DNA of 64,000 nucleotides. Source: Chondrus crispus (lineage: Eukaryota > Rhodophyta > Florideophyceae > Gigartinales > Gigartinaceae). Below, one piece after another: positions 1 through 12,507 of the stretch. Made by a program: the position numbers and the translations under genes. The stretch spans positions 1-64,000 of the forward strand of contig NW_005179094.1 of NCBI RefSeq assembly GCF_000350225.1, in the 5' to 3' direction. Numbering within the stretch: position 1 is the first letter of the stretch; each line of letters opens with the position of its first letter. The notes under the pieces were generated by a model. The model was not told the DNA's origin. It made no database searches and worked only from the letters and a program-made list of their open reading frames with translations.

Positions 1-3000
1 ATGCATCGTCGAATCGTAGTTTCAACCACTCTACAGTACGCGAACCTTCTCGTCCTGTGCGTTGGGCATCAGCCCATTCGCTCCGAAGCCTTCAAGATTA
101 AAGCACGCACCGGTGATCCTGTCAATGTTGCTCACTCGTTATTTCCCCATTTTCTACCTCATTCCTATGAGGGCGGAAAACTGCCGTCCTCTTCGAGGAC
201 TTCCATCCTTCCAAATGCATCAATAAATAAAGTAAGAAATGGTATCGGGCAACCCCGCTGTCCGAGTGTACGGGCCGTCGCCCCCTTATATATTTATGTC
301 TTTTTGTATAACAGCGTCTTGCTGCACACGTTGTCCTCGTATCGGAGGGACCCTTTTTCCTATCAAGAGTGGGGCTTCCCTCTTTCTCGCGACTGGGAAC
401 GAGCTTGAAAAGCATCGTCCCTTCGAATTTCCCCTTTAAGTGGGAAAACAATGGCGACTGCGTCACCACCGCGACCATTGTGTTATTTGACCGTCCTTGT
501 CTCTGCTCCCATACTGGGAAAAATTCCATTCGTGGCCGACCACGATCTCCGTGAGACAGGCCATTCGTGCGATGCCTCTACTGTCTTCGTGCGTTGCATC
601 TCGGTTCGGGTACATATCTAGTCCAAATAAAACTGAGCGTAGGGGCAGAACATGTCTCTCTGGTCCTCCATCGCGAGGGGGCCTGACAGTCCTCCTATAG
701 TTGTGTCTTAGAGGGAGTTGGGGGATTTTGGTAATCTTGGGGGCGTCGTCGCCCTTGCCAAGGCCACTCGCGACATCTTCGATCTTGGTATGTGGGGGAC
801 GCGTCCCTTGCCCCAGGCTTGAAAAACGACACTCTCCATCTCCTCCCTGTGTTTCGTTGTACTTCACTGCCTTCGCAAAAAAACAGATAGAAGGAGGACA
901 GAAAGAAATAATAAAGTAGAAAGGTACGGGAATAGGGAGGGGAATCAAAGAAAAGAGGGGAAAAGGACATGAAAAGGAAAAGGGAGGGACCCTTACGGTT
1001 GGTCGCTCGGGGTAAAAAATATGACGTGAGCTGTGACATCGGCAGTCGTCAAGACCAACGGACTGATCGCCGTAATCAAGCTCGTCGAGCTACCCATTCT
1101 CTCCGCTGGAGTCGTTCTCGCCGCAGTGGTCCTCTAGAGCGTACGAGGAGGAGACTGGGGAGTGACTCTCCGTCACCTCATAAATGAAGAAAGCAAATGC
1201 CGTTTCCCTTGTCTCTTATTTCCCTGTTTTTCTTTCCTTGGTTGCTGCCTCGAACGACGAAGTCTTTCACGAAAATATTCGCGGTCTGGCGCAGAAAGGA
1301 GCAGCCTTCCTAGGCGAGTGTGTGCGACGACTTAAACGCGGTCTTCCTCGAAGTCTGCATGTCATGTGCTCGTGTGGGGGGACCCTCCCGCTCGTCGAGC
1401 GTCGGTCTCTCAGTTCGGCGATCGTAGTCACCGCCTTTGAAACGAGTCCGGCGGCACCTTCGTTCTGTGTTGTGGTCAGCGTCGCGCGCGATGGTTGGTG
1501 ACGGGGCTTCCGGACCGCCTCGGATACTTGTGCCGTTGGCTATAGCAAGCGACAACCCGTTCTCGTATGACCGACAAGTTCCGTACCTTCCCTTAATTTT
1601 GATTAAAATTTCGAAGACTGACCAGTGTTCAATTTTCAACTTTCTCCGCCCGTCCAGCAGCTCCCTGCCGGTATCCCCATTTTTTTGATAAATCATGCCC
1701 CACGAGGGCCTGTCACTGATCCAAGCGTCCCTTCACTTGCGCGCGGCGGCAGCGCGTGACCGCATCCAAGGAGGTGTATTACCTCAGCCTGAGACTACAG
1801 TAAATTTTTCATTCCACGGCATGACCGCGCAGACCATTTCATTCATGGGCGGGGGTCCCAGGCAAAATCGCTTAGATTATTTCATTTCCCTTTCCCTCAC
1901 TCCGAGGGATCTCGTTTCCGGCGACTGTCCTTACTCTTTCCTTCCGCGACGCGGTTCACCGCATCACTTCCAACTTGAGAGCCTCCGGATGGGGACTATC
2001 CTCAATACAATTTCAACATTACACTCGCAGTCTTACCGCGTCCGGCATCATTGACTTCCTCTTGGTCAGCCTCCCTCGCATGCGCCTCTACATCAACTGC
2101 ATCTTTTCCCCTTCTTCTCCCTCGACTCGAGGGTGACCCGCTCGTCTGCCTGACACAGCCCGCTATCCCTTAGAGAATACTGTAGTCTGTTCCACCTTTC
2201 CCTGAATGGTAACACGACACAAACACAACTACAGCACCACGCTTTTCCTTCACTTACACCTTTCCAACTGCGTTCCGCGTTCCCTTGCCTTCCGCCGTCT
2301 GGTTTCTTCCAGACACTTACTCAATTAGGCACAGTCCGTCGTGCTCAGTTATTCGTAGAATACACTTCTTCCTCGGCCCGACACACAGCGTATTAACTTG
2401 CTTACGATCGACGGCTCGCACGGGACTAGGTACGCCCGTCCGAGGGTCGCCGAACGATAGGTGTCGTAAGGCTCATTCACCTTGGTCCGCGGTGCGGGTT
2501 CTTTCTCCCTGCGTCCTGTCAAGAGACAACCGAAAACACACAAAAGAAAAAAACCAAAACAAAACAGAGTAGAACAAAAACAAAAGTAGTGGGTTACTGT
2601 GGTCAGGGGGAAAGTAAGTCCTCGATGAGGACGATGGTCACGTGAAAGTACACGGTACAAAACAAGCGCGCGTCTTGCTCGGTCTTCAATCTTAGCAGAT
2701 CGACAGCGAACGTCCCCTGTGTGTGCCGTCGGCGGCGGGCGACAACAACAAAAAAAGTAATTATTTTGGATTAACTTGCTCTCCGAGGACGGGACACTGA
2801 TTTCGATTGTCGTTTCGCGTGCATCCGTTGATGACGGGGGTGCGTCTTCCGGTAGACTCAATGACTCGTCCAGGGGCACCGCATCACTTCAAGTCCCTAA
2901 AACGCGTCGCTCGTCGTTCCCCTCTCGTAAAGGCGTTCCGCGTTCTCTTGCCTTGCTCCTCTCGCTCCGACTTTCCTTGCTTGCGGACCCCTTCTGCTCC

Positions 3001-3051
3001 AAATTTCTGACTCCTCCGTGTTCCATAACCTGCTGATTCTATTGACGATGA
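1..3051. other. No gene seen; downstream flank of minus-strand chromovirus
   Basis: Every frame here is short and looks random in composition (runs of Ser/Arg/Pro, no domain motif). The segment lies on the 3' side of the minus-strand chromovirus, so a 3' untranslated region and LTR would be expected. I could not find a partner copy of such an LTR near the other chromovirus, so none is called. Short direct words recur (CACCGCATCACTTC near 1,953 and 2,877; CGTTCCGCGTTC near 2,272 and 2,934), which hints at duplicated repeat material. Confidence 0.4.
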
Positions 3052-3816
3052 CTATCGCACTCGCGCGTGCGCGACTTGCGGCGGCAAGGGTAACTTCTTC
3101 CTTCGGAAATACGTGACGGCCGCACTGCGGGGTAATTGCTCAATGGGCTCCCACGTCGCGTGCTCAGGCGTATAGTCGTACCATTCCACCTTGAGAATCA
3201 AATTACCATTTTGATAATCGTGGTCGGCGACCCGATCGATTACGTATTCCGTATTCTCCGTTTCCTCTCCTTTCTCTGAACTGTTCCCTTCCCCCTCCTG
3301 AAGATCTTCCAACTCGTCCTCTTCTCTGGACTTTCTGAAATCGCGTAGGTCCGGAGATGTCTCCGCTGTCGGCGTTTGACTAATTAGATTGTCCTGGTCC
3401 CCTGACGTATGCGCACGGGTGTGAGGACATTCCTCGTCCTCCATTACCTCTCCATCTTCGTTTAGCTCCGACGCTCCCAGGAACTGTAGCGCTTGAAGTA
3501 CGCCAGTTATCGGCGCGTAGTCCATCGGGCTTGGGGTTAACTCCACCCTGTCTCGCGATACGCGTTCCTCCTGATCGCCAATGGCAATGACTACCGTATG
3601 TTGATCCGATCTTCTGACGTGATAAGGTCCTGTAGCGACTTGGGCCAGCTTGTGTTTCGGTTCGCTAGCTGTGCCCTGCTCCTTCCGGAGGAAGACGTAC
3701 GACCCCGGTGGGATCTCATATTGCGGTTTGCGAAGGCGTGCGTCGAAATTTCGCTTGTACCGGGCTTGTTCCTTTCGCAAACTCCTATCCTGCTTCGCAT
3801 TAGGCTCTCCAACCAC
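3052..3816 (-). CDS. Integrase C-terminal tail with chromodomain (chromovirus)
   Basis: This ORF carries the C-terminal end of the chromovirus polyprotein. Near its end is a chromodomain: YVIDRVADHDYQNG, then LKVEWYDYTPEHATWEP, the usual aromatic-cage and beta-sheet layout. Before it lies an acidic linker and an SH3-like integrase end (PPGSYVFLRKEQG). In chromoviruses this domain is known to steer integration by recognising histone marks; here that role is inferred from family membership. The matching ORF in the other copy is at 55,557-56,318. Confidence 0.85.
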   Translation of the reverse strand: MVGEPNAKQDRSLRKEQARYKRNFDARLRKPQYEIPPGSYVFLRKEQGTASEPKHKLAQVATGPYHVRRSDQHTVVIAIGDQEERVSRDRVELTPSPMDYAPITGVLQALQFLGASELNEDGEVMEDEECPHTRAHTSGDQDNLISQTPTAETSPDLRDFRKSREEDELEDLQEGEGNSSEKGEETENTEYVIDRVADHDYQNGNLILKVEWYDYTPEHATWEPIEQLPRSAAVTYFRRKKLPLPPQVAHARVR

Positions 3817-6800
3817 GACTGCGATTTCAGGTAGTATGCTCGTGACGAGCTAAAGTTCTCCAAAGTTGGTTGCGCTTGTAACGCAATGCTTCTCGGCGCC
3901 CGAGCTAACACCAACTCGAAGGGCGCAATGTTCGTAGTTCAATGAACTTGCGTGTTGTAGGCGAACGTCACAGCGTCGCTAAATAAGTCCCAGTCCTTGG
4001 GATGCTCTCCAACATATTTTGGCAACGCAGAAGTCAGCGTGCGGTTAAACCTCTCAACTTGGCCGTTGGCTTGCGAGTGGTACGTAGTCGTGAACACATT
4101 GCGTATGCCAAGAATTCGGCATACATTCTGAAAGAACCGGGCCGTGAACTGTGTTCCATTGTCGGACAGCAGCTTGACCGGCGGTCCGTACACGTATACC
4201 CAATGGTGAACGAAGGCTTGTGCGACGTGCGCAGCTGATATCTTCTTCAACGGTACGGTTCGTACCAGTTTCGAGTATCGATCGCTGATCACGAGAATAT
4301 ACCGATTTCCTCGCTTAGTTGTAATTTGCTCGCCGAAGATGTCGATGGCGACAAACTCCAGCGGAGCTTTGGGCGTGAACAGCTTCATTTCCTTCGTGTT
4401 TCTTCTTAACTTCACCCTTTCCCGCGCACATGCGGCGCAATTCTTTGCGACTGCATAGCAGTCTAGGGCCATCGTAGACCAATAAAAATGTCTTCTCAAA
4501 GTCTTGTAAAGTTTCCTGCCTCCCGGGTGGCCTGCCAATTTTGCGTAATGGCTTAACCCTAGGACGCGGTCCCTTAACGATTGTGGTATCACCACTTGTA
4601 CAAACTCCGCCGCAGTACGGCATAGAGTTTCTTCGAGTTCCTCGGTCTCCGTGCTGAACGTTCTCACCTTTCCGGCTTCCATTTCTTCCTTGATGCGGTT
4701 GCAGAAGGGGTCGACGGCTTGCTCGCGAATGAGCTCCTCCGGAGTGACAGCTTGGAATGGATCGAGGCGCTCAGGGGCGGTCCCCCCCTCAAGAGCGAGG
4801 ATGTCGTCTAACCCGTCAAAACTGTCCTCGTCCTCCACCGTTCCCTCGGCCGGTTCAGCCATAAAGCATGGAATTTCGTCGTCGATTTCGTCGACGGTTT
4901 CTCCTGCGGTCCGTAATCTTGACAGGGCATCGGCTTGGCTGTTTGCCTTGCCCTTCTTGTACTTGATTTCGAAATCAAATTCCGAGAGGCGGAGCCTCCA
5001 TCGGATTAATCTCCCGTTGGGGTCGGTTACGTTCATCAACCACCTCAATGAGGCATGGTCGGTATGCACAATGAAGTGCTCGCCATATAGATATGGTCTT
5101 AAAGTCTGTACGGCCCAAATTACCGCTAGGCATTCTTTTTCTGATACAGAATAGTTTCTCTCGGCTGCGGCTAACGTTCTTGAAAAGAACCCGATGGGTT
5201 TACGTTGCGCATCCGGGTGCGTTTGAAATAATGCAGCGCCGATTTGATAGTCGCTTGCATCGGTGTCTACCGAGTATGGTAAGTTTTTCTTCGGCAGCGC
5301 CAACACCGGTGGCGCCAAGATAGCGTCTTTGAGCTTGTGAAAAGCTTTTTGGCACGGTTCGTCCAATCCTTCCAACTGGACCGGTTGTCCCTTCTTCAAT
5401 AGTTGATTGAGCGGATGCACGATTTTTGCATAATGCGGAACGAATCTGCGGTAGACATTACAAAGTCCCAAGAAGCTCCTGAGCTGGGTCTGCGTTTGAG
5501 GGTACCTCACTTGTTCCAGTGCGACGGTTCGCGCAGCGTCCACTTCCAATGTACCTGGCCGAACGACATGGCCCAGGTATTTGATCTTTTCGACGAAAAA
5601 TTCGCACTTGCGAAGCTTGAACTTCACACCTGCCTTTTCCAATACAGAAAGTATTTCATCCACGTGCACGATGTGCTCCTCCCACGACTTGCTAAAAATT
5701 ATTATGTCATCCAGATACACCAAACAGCATTTCCAACGGAACGGAGAGAGCAGGATATCCATTGCTCTCTGAAACGTCGCTGGCGCGTTAGTTAGCCCGA
5801 AGGGCATTCTTGAGAAGCGATACAATCCTGAGTGGCACGAAAATGCGGTCTTGTGCGGTCGCGCGGTCGCGCTCTGGGATAGGCATCTGCCAATATCCCG
5901 AGATCGCGTCCAACACGGAGAAAACTTTGGTGTCACCAAGCGAGTCCAGGCACTCATCCATGCGCGGTAAAGGGTACGTGTCCTTTACCGTCACTGCGTT
6001 CAGCCTGCGGTAGTCTACGCAAAAGCGCATCGATCCGTCCGGCTTCGGCACTAATAAAACGGGCGACGCCCATTCTGACTGCGCCGGTTCGATGACTCCT
6101 GCTCCTAACATCTTCTGTACTTCTGCGTCGTCGACCTCCCGAGCCTTTGGACCGGCTCGGTATGGAGCTTGTGCAATTGGCCTTGTATCCGGGGCCAGTT
6201 CAATCCGGTGGACCGTGGTGTTGATCTCACCCAGGGTCCCATCCCACATGCGGGAATACTTTTTCAACATTCGACGGAATCTTTCGCGCAGCCGGTCCGG
6301 CACGTGGCTCAGGTCGACTTTCTCCACGTCCGGCGGGGGAGGCTCAATCCACCGCTCTGGCTTCGTAGTTGCCGTCGCGGAGAGCCTTTCCTTCCGCTCT
6401 CCTTGCTGTTCCTCGCGGTCTTGATCCGACGGTTCGCATCTTGTCTCGCCCGTAGGCGTCTTCAAGACCAAGTTGGTGGAATTAGGAAAATTTTCCTTCT
6501 TCCTTTCGTGAATTCCGAGAACTTCACCAATGGTGGTTTTGCTCTCGAGCGCGGCTCTCGGGTGCGGTAATAATTCTGCCACCACTTGGCCTTTTTGCAC
6601 CCTGACAGGGTACGTCCTAAAATTCGCAACGAGTAAACGAAATGGCCTGTCAGGCTCAACCTGAACGACACCATTCGTGCACGTCAACCCGTGCCTTTCG
6701 TACAACGACGAGTACGGCTGAACCACAATCAAGCCCGCCCTCTTCGAGGTGCATTCCACGACGCGTTGCGTCCCTGGCTCGATAGTCGTGGCTCTTGCCA

Positions 6801-7518
6801 CTTTTACCTTAGGGGAAATTCGCTCCACCTTTCCATCATTTTCGTCCTCGCCCGGGACGAGATTTTTCTTCTCTTTTCTCGTCGAGAACCGTCTAACTAT
6901 CGGAACCTCCGAGAAATCCGCCAACTCAACCGTTTTCTTCCTTGGATAAATTGTTTCCACAAACCGGTCACAGTAGTCCGCGCCTAGAATTAGCGGGACT
7001 GCTAGTTTTTCGCATACAATAAACTCGGCTGCGGCCAAGACTTTTCCAAGCCTCACAGGCATTCTAATTGTGCCGAGAGTCCGGAGTGGCCTATTATTCA
7101 CGTCGCCAATGTCTTGGGTCGGTCCGCAGGACACTAGAGATTCCATTCCAGCCGGGAGTTCCGATTTTCGCACAAGGTTTGGTCCCGCGCCGGTGTCTAA
7201 TACAGACAACACTCGGCTCATCAATCCGATTGTGGGTCCAATGTCCGCGTACACTTTGTAGTTTTTTCGCGCAAGAACCAAAATCTTCTCGGGACACTCC
7301 CTTCGCTTAACCCTGTACCAGGGTCTTCGAACTTCTTCCAGCGGATGATCTCGGGCTCGGCTCAAAATTTTCTTGACTTGAGCTGGCCCTTTGGGCTTAT
7401 CTACCAATCCAACAACCTCCTCCTTGGGGCCTGATTTTTCCCTTAGAGACGGGGAACGGGGCTGAGCCCCGGGCACAGTACGTCGACCCTGTGCCTCTCG
7501 CGAGTCATGCGAGATTCC
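3052..7518 (-). mobile_element. Ty3/gypsy chromovirus remnant (pol and chromodomain, no gag)
   Basis: Reading on the minus strand, domains occur in Ty3 order: aspartic protease (VLDTGAGPN, about 7,150-7,250), reverse transcriptase (FCVDYRRLN and YLDDIIIF, about 5,650-6,100), RNase H (DTDASDYQIGAALF, about 4,900-5,320), integrase (zinc-binding HH-CC region then the D,D,E core, about 3,950-4,560) and a C-terminal chromodomain (about 3,090-3,260). It is closely similar over its whole length to the plus-strand copy at 51,870-56,318. Homology ends just where element A begins at 7,519, and the gag region present in the other copy is missing. The element is a broken fossil with a few interruptions of the reading frame. 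The two copies have visibly diverged by several percent, so this one is not brand new. Confidence 0.92.
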
Positions 7519-8563
7519 TGTAGTGCAACGTGCCTGGCAGGCCGCGAACACAGTCCGACGGTCAAACAAAAAGACGAAAAACAACAGCAACAACAATAAC
7601 TGCCGATGGCACGCGCTACGGAGCGTTCGAGACTCCCTTTCCCCATGTGTAGGCTTGCGGCCCACGGTAGCTCAACTCCGACGGGGGGGTAAGGAAAGAT
7701 GCCCGGCCCGGGAGGAAAATAGTGGTAGAGACTTGCGAAGACTTGAGCGCTCGGCGAGTGCGGGTTGGGCTTGTCTACGAGAATGTAACCGCGGTTTGCT
7801 GGGTTGTAAGGCCAATACTCGACGAGCGTTATCAGCACCTTGGGTATAATTCAAGGTCTTTCGACGGGGGCTTGCTCAGCACTACCCGACGGGATCGTAA
7901 TTGTGTAGCAGCGCTACTACCGACGTGTTGCCCGATGGCCAAAAACACCCTCACCAGCGCGATCGCAATCGCGATAGGTGGTACGAACTCTGTCTTATAC
8001 AGTAAAACCTTCGACGGAGGCGTCGTCGCAACAGCCTTCCGACGGAACTTGAAACAGTAGCAGCGCTACACGACGTGTTGCCCGATGGCTAAAACACTTA
8101 CACCGGATCGGTCGCAACCGACTCCAGTGGAACCAACACAATTAAGGGAAAAATAGAAATAGAAGTAGAAAAGAATAGGGAAAGAAAGGAAAGAGAAAAA
8201 GGGAACCCCCGAGCGCAAAGGATGCCGTAGGCTTAAGTAAAAGGGAGCGTCTTGGGAAAGACGGACTTCGACCAAGGCGATATTCAACTCTGGCAACTCG
8301 GGTTACCTTTACTGACTTGGTGGTCAGAGGGCTAAGGTACATATCGCCCCACCGGAGTCACTACAGTAGCTCGCGGCGCTAGATCCTAGATCTAATCTAT
8401 TGTCAGCAAAATTAATGCCAACTAATTAACTAAATGAAATAAAACAATTAAAAATTAAAACTGTGCAATTATTCACACGTGTGTCCCCTAACCCGGACTA
8501 CTTTTCATATCCAAATATTTTCCTTTCTTTTCGCCCCCCTTTTCAGGTGCGTATTGCACTACA
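7519..8563 (-). repeat. Left inverted terminal repeat of element A (1,045 bp)
   Basis: The repeat is bounded at both its own ends by the 10-bp inverted words TGTAGTGCAA and TTGCACTACA, as an LTR would be (TG...CA). It contains two internal sub-repeats around CCCGATGGC(C/T)AAAA, a TACATAT core-promoter-like site near 8,338, an AT-rich tract (8,395-8,460) and a block CACACGTGTGTCCCC near 8,476 that is conserved in the other copies. Strand is assigned relative to the right-hand copies of elements A and C. Confidence 0.85.
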
Positions 8564-9407
8564 ATAATAGCAAGAAACGATGACCTGTAATTGGATGAGC
8601 CACGGTCCATTCCAGTCCCAAGAGTGCGGACTCAGCCTCAAGCGAGATTATATGCTCATGGCGTCGCCAACGATGCGAAAAAGCCGTGAACCAGTTATGC
8701 TTTTCGACGAACGCTTTGATTACATTGCACCAGGCTCTATGAGCATAGTTCGTGTCTCGAGATATAGTAAAAAGAGCTGCCGAATGAGTACGAACGATTG
8801 ACGAAAGGCTTGTGTGGCGTTGAGAGGCAGAAACCAGACGTCGAATATCTTCGTGTCTGACTAGAGCGTAGACAAACGCCCCAGCCATTTCGGAGGCATC
8901 TACGCAGATGACTGTCGTCCAAGTCGGTCTGTGCAGGGAAACGCGGGATTAAACGGAAAGCGATGTTAAGTTTTCGAGCTCCCTGCGGATTGTCGGTCTA
9001 ATTGAGATGTACCGGCAACCCAATATTCGGGCGTCTTCCAACGATTTGAAGGTATGAAGAAGTATTGACAAAAGCGGACGCTGACCGAGGCAAATCCAAA
9101 CCAATCTTCCCACCAGCCTTTCGAACAATCGAACGTCCACATTGCCAACTGCTAGCACCGCAGATGCCAAACCTAATGTATCTTTGAGTTTAGATATACG
9201 GGGGAAAATCACCTGGCCTGAGAAGGCCCCATGTCCATCCGATAAATGTCATTTTCTCAGTCACTACTGACCCCGAAGTGGTTGACTTGGAGCGTTTAAT
9301 GGGCAATCCGTTCTCAGTGAACACGTCTTCACACTCACGATGCAGTCAGACCACTCGATCAGGAGCCTATCCAACACAAATAAAATTTACATCATCGATG
9401 GTCTGCA
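8564..9407 (-). other. Interior of element A, decayed continuation of the RT region
   Basis: No long ORF is present. Reading on the minus strand, short stretches in this interval look like further decayed RT sequence, lying downstream of the recognisable RT core. Nothing else is recognised here. Confidence 0.4.
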
Positions 9408-10745
9408 TTAGTAGAACATCCCCGTCAGATAGATCAATGACACCGGAACTTCGTACGAATCGTTTTGGCGAGGACGTGGCATAATTTGGTGGTCAGAGCT
9501 CAAGAACTTCGAGTAGGCCTGCGTGACACATGACTTTGCAAAATTATGTGCAATGTAGACAGCCCACTTGAAGCCCATTGGTAAGGTGGCTTGGAGTGGA
9601 CGCATCCGGGCATTTTGCTGGGGGCGGAAGCCAAGTGTACGAACCAAGCGTCTCTGGAGCGTTCCCGGTAGGTTACCGAAACATATGCAGGTCAGAGGGA
9701 ACATCGGGACAGGATGTTTCGGGAGTCTTATATTGTGGAACATACTGGCAATGTCAAAGTAAAATCCACTTAGCCGCGCGCCTTTCGATACCCGAAGCTG
9801 CTCAAACACACTTGGGTCCTGTAAGTCGACCTTGGGACGGTCAAGCATCAGAGCATTCTGAGTTTGTGGCCAGCTGATAGTCCTGTCCCGTGCCTCATCC
9901 TTCCGAACAGCAAAGGAAGTCATAGTCAATTTGTCAGATACGGTTGTGTATTCGCTCTCTTCTAGGAAAAGAGGTGACCATTCGATCATTCCCGCTGCGT
10001 CTGGAAGGTCCAGTATCCTTCCGTAATGACCGGAAATACAGTGTAGACGTGAACGCGGCAGGTGCGCCAGAGAGCCTGCGGACGAACTGTCAAGGGAGCG
10101 CAAAAGCGTCATGTGTAGTCCCGTAGGGTTATCGGGAAGGAATAGGGGCTGCACGCTAGCAGGTAATCTCGAGATCCAGAAAGCAGAGCTACTATAGCCG
10201 CCATTTGGAAGGTCTAGTTTACGCCAGTCCAACAATCGAAACGAACCACGCGAGTGCTCGGATTCCAAAGCCACTCGTTCTGGAAGTCCGTTCCAAGGAG
10301 CTTGGAATGCGACAGACTGGAGGAAAACGTCACAGGAGCCGGAAAGATGGATGTCGATTGTATCTGGCTTCCTATCCAGGAATTGAACATTTGTAGCCGT
10401 GTTTATCCCTGGGGGAAGATTAATTGTACGTTCGACTATCGATGTGACGGCCCGGTACAACGCTGTGGTTGGAGACATTGCAGTGGAAATGGAGGAACGG
10501 GGTCCACAGCAGAGATAATTGAGTACCGAGAGGACGGATTTTACAACCGGAAGCATTAGCCCAAATTCTTTCGGTCCCAACGAAATATTGTTTGAGATGG
10601 AAGAGGTCGAAGGGAAGTCGGGAAGGGACAGCGGGAAAGTCCTTGTAGTGCAATAATGCGCTCTACAGGGGGGTGGAACGAAAGGAAGCCAGTAAGGTAT
10701 GACAAAGTAGTCCGGATTGGGGGACACACGTGTGAATATTTGCAC
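9408..10745 (-). pseudogene. Divergent reverse transcriptase-like ORF (445 aa) of element A
   Basis: The C-terminal half shows reverse-transcriptase-like blocks in order: a basic block (FAVRKDEARDRTISWP), a motif-A-like segment with its aspartate (GFYFDIASMFHNIRLP) and a motif-B-like segment (TLPMGFKWAVYIAH). The N-terminal ~200 residues are not recognised. The sequence is not of the Ty1, Ty3 or standard LINE type seen elsewhere in this window. Such enzymes copy element RNA into DNA. The ORF starts just inside the right inverted repeat, whose TATA-like site near 10,855 could drive it. The gene is broken downstream. An assignment to the DIRS or VIPER group is a guess from the inverted repeats; a new RT branch is equally possible. 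Confidence 0.6.
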
Positions 10746-11597
10746 AGTATTATTTTAATTATTTGTTTTAATTTTGTTACCAATTATTTAGCTGACATTA
10801 GATTAGATTTAGGATCTAGCGCCGCGACCTACTGTAGTGGCTTCGGCGGGGTGATATATAACTTAGCCCATTGACTACCAAGTCAGTAAAGGTAACCCGA
10901 GTTGCCAGAGTTTGATATCGCCTTGGTCGAAGTCCGTCTTTTACAAGACATTCCCTTCTACTCTAGCCTACGGTATCCTTTGCGCTCGGGGGTCCCCTTT
11001 TTCCTTATCAGTTTTCCTTTATTCCCTATCCTAATTTCCCTTAATCTTGAGTTGGTCCCACCTTGTAGGATTGCGATCCGCAACGTGACGTCATTAGCCA
11101 TCGGGCTTCTGTGTTGGTGCACCAGTGGTGCTTTTCTCAGAGTTGGTTCCATTGGAATCTGGTTGCGACCGATCCGGTGTTGGTACTTTGCCATCGGGCA
11201 GTACGACAGTGTAGCGCTGCTACGTTTACCTCTTTCCCGACGGGCTACGTTGCGACGTCCCCGTCGAAGACCTTATCAAGGGTACAAGGTGTACAAGGCG
11301 CTCTACGAGCATTGGATTTACGACTCATCGGACTAGGTTTACCTAGATACCCCTCCGAACTAGTCGAGCAGTTGCCTTTACAAGACTCTACCACCATTCA
11401 CCGATCCCGGGCTGGGCCCTTCTCTTTGCCCCCCTATCAGGGATCCGAGCTACTTCGGGCCGCAAATCCGCTTAAAGAGGACAGGGAGCTTCGAACACTC
11501 CGTAGCGCTGTGCCGTTGCCAATTGTTGTTCTTGTTGTTGTCGTTTGTGTAGGACCGTCGAACCTTGGTCTCTGCCTGACAGGCGCATTGCACTACA
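10644..11597 (+). repeat. Right inverted terminal repeat of element A (954 bp)
   Basis: Reverse-complement partner of 7,519-8,563. It starts TGTAGTGCAA and ends TTGCACTACA. A shared segment runs from the AT-rich tract through GATATATAACTTAGCCC (10,853-10,869) to the GTCAGTAAAGGTAACCC words. The match to the left repeat is clear but imperfect (visibly lower than between the left repeats of A and B), so the two arms have diverged. Confidence 0.8.
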
Positions 11598-11601
11598 GTC
11601 C

Positions 11602-12125
11602 TGCGCCGAATCACATGGACATGATCGTCCGTTATCACCTTTTGTTTCCGGGTTTCGCGTTGGGGCTCTTCTTCCCGCCGTTCCCCTTTTCCCCAATGCA
11701 ACGAGAGCGTTCATCGCCTTGAAACTGGCGGCTGACTCCCGAGCTAATATTGAGTCTAGAGTCGGAACTCGTATGTTCGCCGCAGGGTGAATCTCCAGGA
11801 TACTCTCCACTACCTGCCAGGCTGCTGCACGGGGGGTACCTCCACTGTGAGCAGTCACATTCTCGACATACATGGTCGCAAAAAGACGGCGTAGGGTAAC
11901 CTCCATCCAAGGACATTTCGCGATGGCTTCGGTCATGGAGGTATGAGAGAGTAGATTCAAGTGAACGATCCTCGCGACAGTAACGGCTTCCACTTCCGCT
12001 GACAGCACCTCGCCGTTTGCTCCCCTCCCCCATGTCCGATTGCGGATCGCTAGTTCTACATTTATCCCTTCTTGAACCAAGCCCAGTAGAATTGACGGCC
12101 CAGCTATCTCGTTGACCGGAAGCAT
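11602..12125 (-). pseudogene. Unknown ORF running into the edge of element A
   Basis: The minus-strand reading frame encodes a plausible, compositionally balanced protein stretch (MLPVNEIAGPSILLGLVQEG at its start, later VVESILEIHPAANIRVPTLD) that runs straight into the end of element A, so its natural C-terminus is not visible. It shows no similarity by eye to the gag at 50,258-51,865. It may be the downstream part of the same locus as 12,508-13,011. No function can be assigned. Confidence 0.35.
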
Positions 12126-12507
12126 GGCAGTTGGGGACTCTCGACCTGGGTATACCCCCAGCTGGCTCGGTAAGATCAGTCCCGACCCACCGAGTGCTTG
12201 ACGAAAACCTGACTCGCTTCGCCGTCCACTATTGACCCGCTTCTCCGGAGTGGGACGCCACCAATTTTGTCAAGCCTCGCCCTCTTAGGGGGGTTCCTTG
12301 GAGCGAACCACTGAGGGGTACGTCATTAGCCCGTGTGAGACCATCCTGCAGTCCAGAGAGAATTGAGAGAGTTCCATTTCTAGTAGAAGGACCAGGCAGT
12401 TGCCCACCTCGCTCAGGCACGCAGGCTGGGCTGGGATCGCTTGCGAGGCCCGCATGAATTGAGGAGGAGGGTTGCTCAGTTGCGTTCGTAGGAGCTGTGA
12501 CTCGCAC

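Larger units (their letters stand above)
7519..11597. mobile_element. Element A: long inverted-repeat retroelement-like unit with RT ORF
   Basis: Both outer ends read TGTAGTGCAA...TTGCACTACA. The left repeat (7,519-8,563) and the right repeat (10,644-11,597) are inverted relative to each other and match over most of their length. Between them lies a minus-strand reverse-transcriptase-like ORF. The left repeat is a close relative of the left repeat of element B (45,260-46,301). No clear target-site duplication is seen: the left flank ends GATTCC and the right flank starts GTCCTG. The left neighbour is chromovirus pol, the right neighbour an unknown ORF. It looks broken, with a few breaks in its coding part. 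Inverted rather than direct repeats recall DIRS-type retroelements; that placement is inference. Confidence 0.75.

Noticed and set aside
1-3051. LTR of the minus-strand chromovirus
   Set aside because: No matching copy found near either chromovirus; only a 16-base shared word (near 1,940 and 58,660), so not called.
7519-11597. Target-site duplication of element A
   Set aside because: Flanks GATTCC and GTCCTG share only TCC out of register; not convincing.
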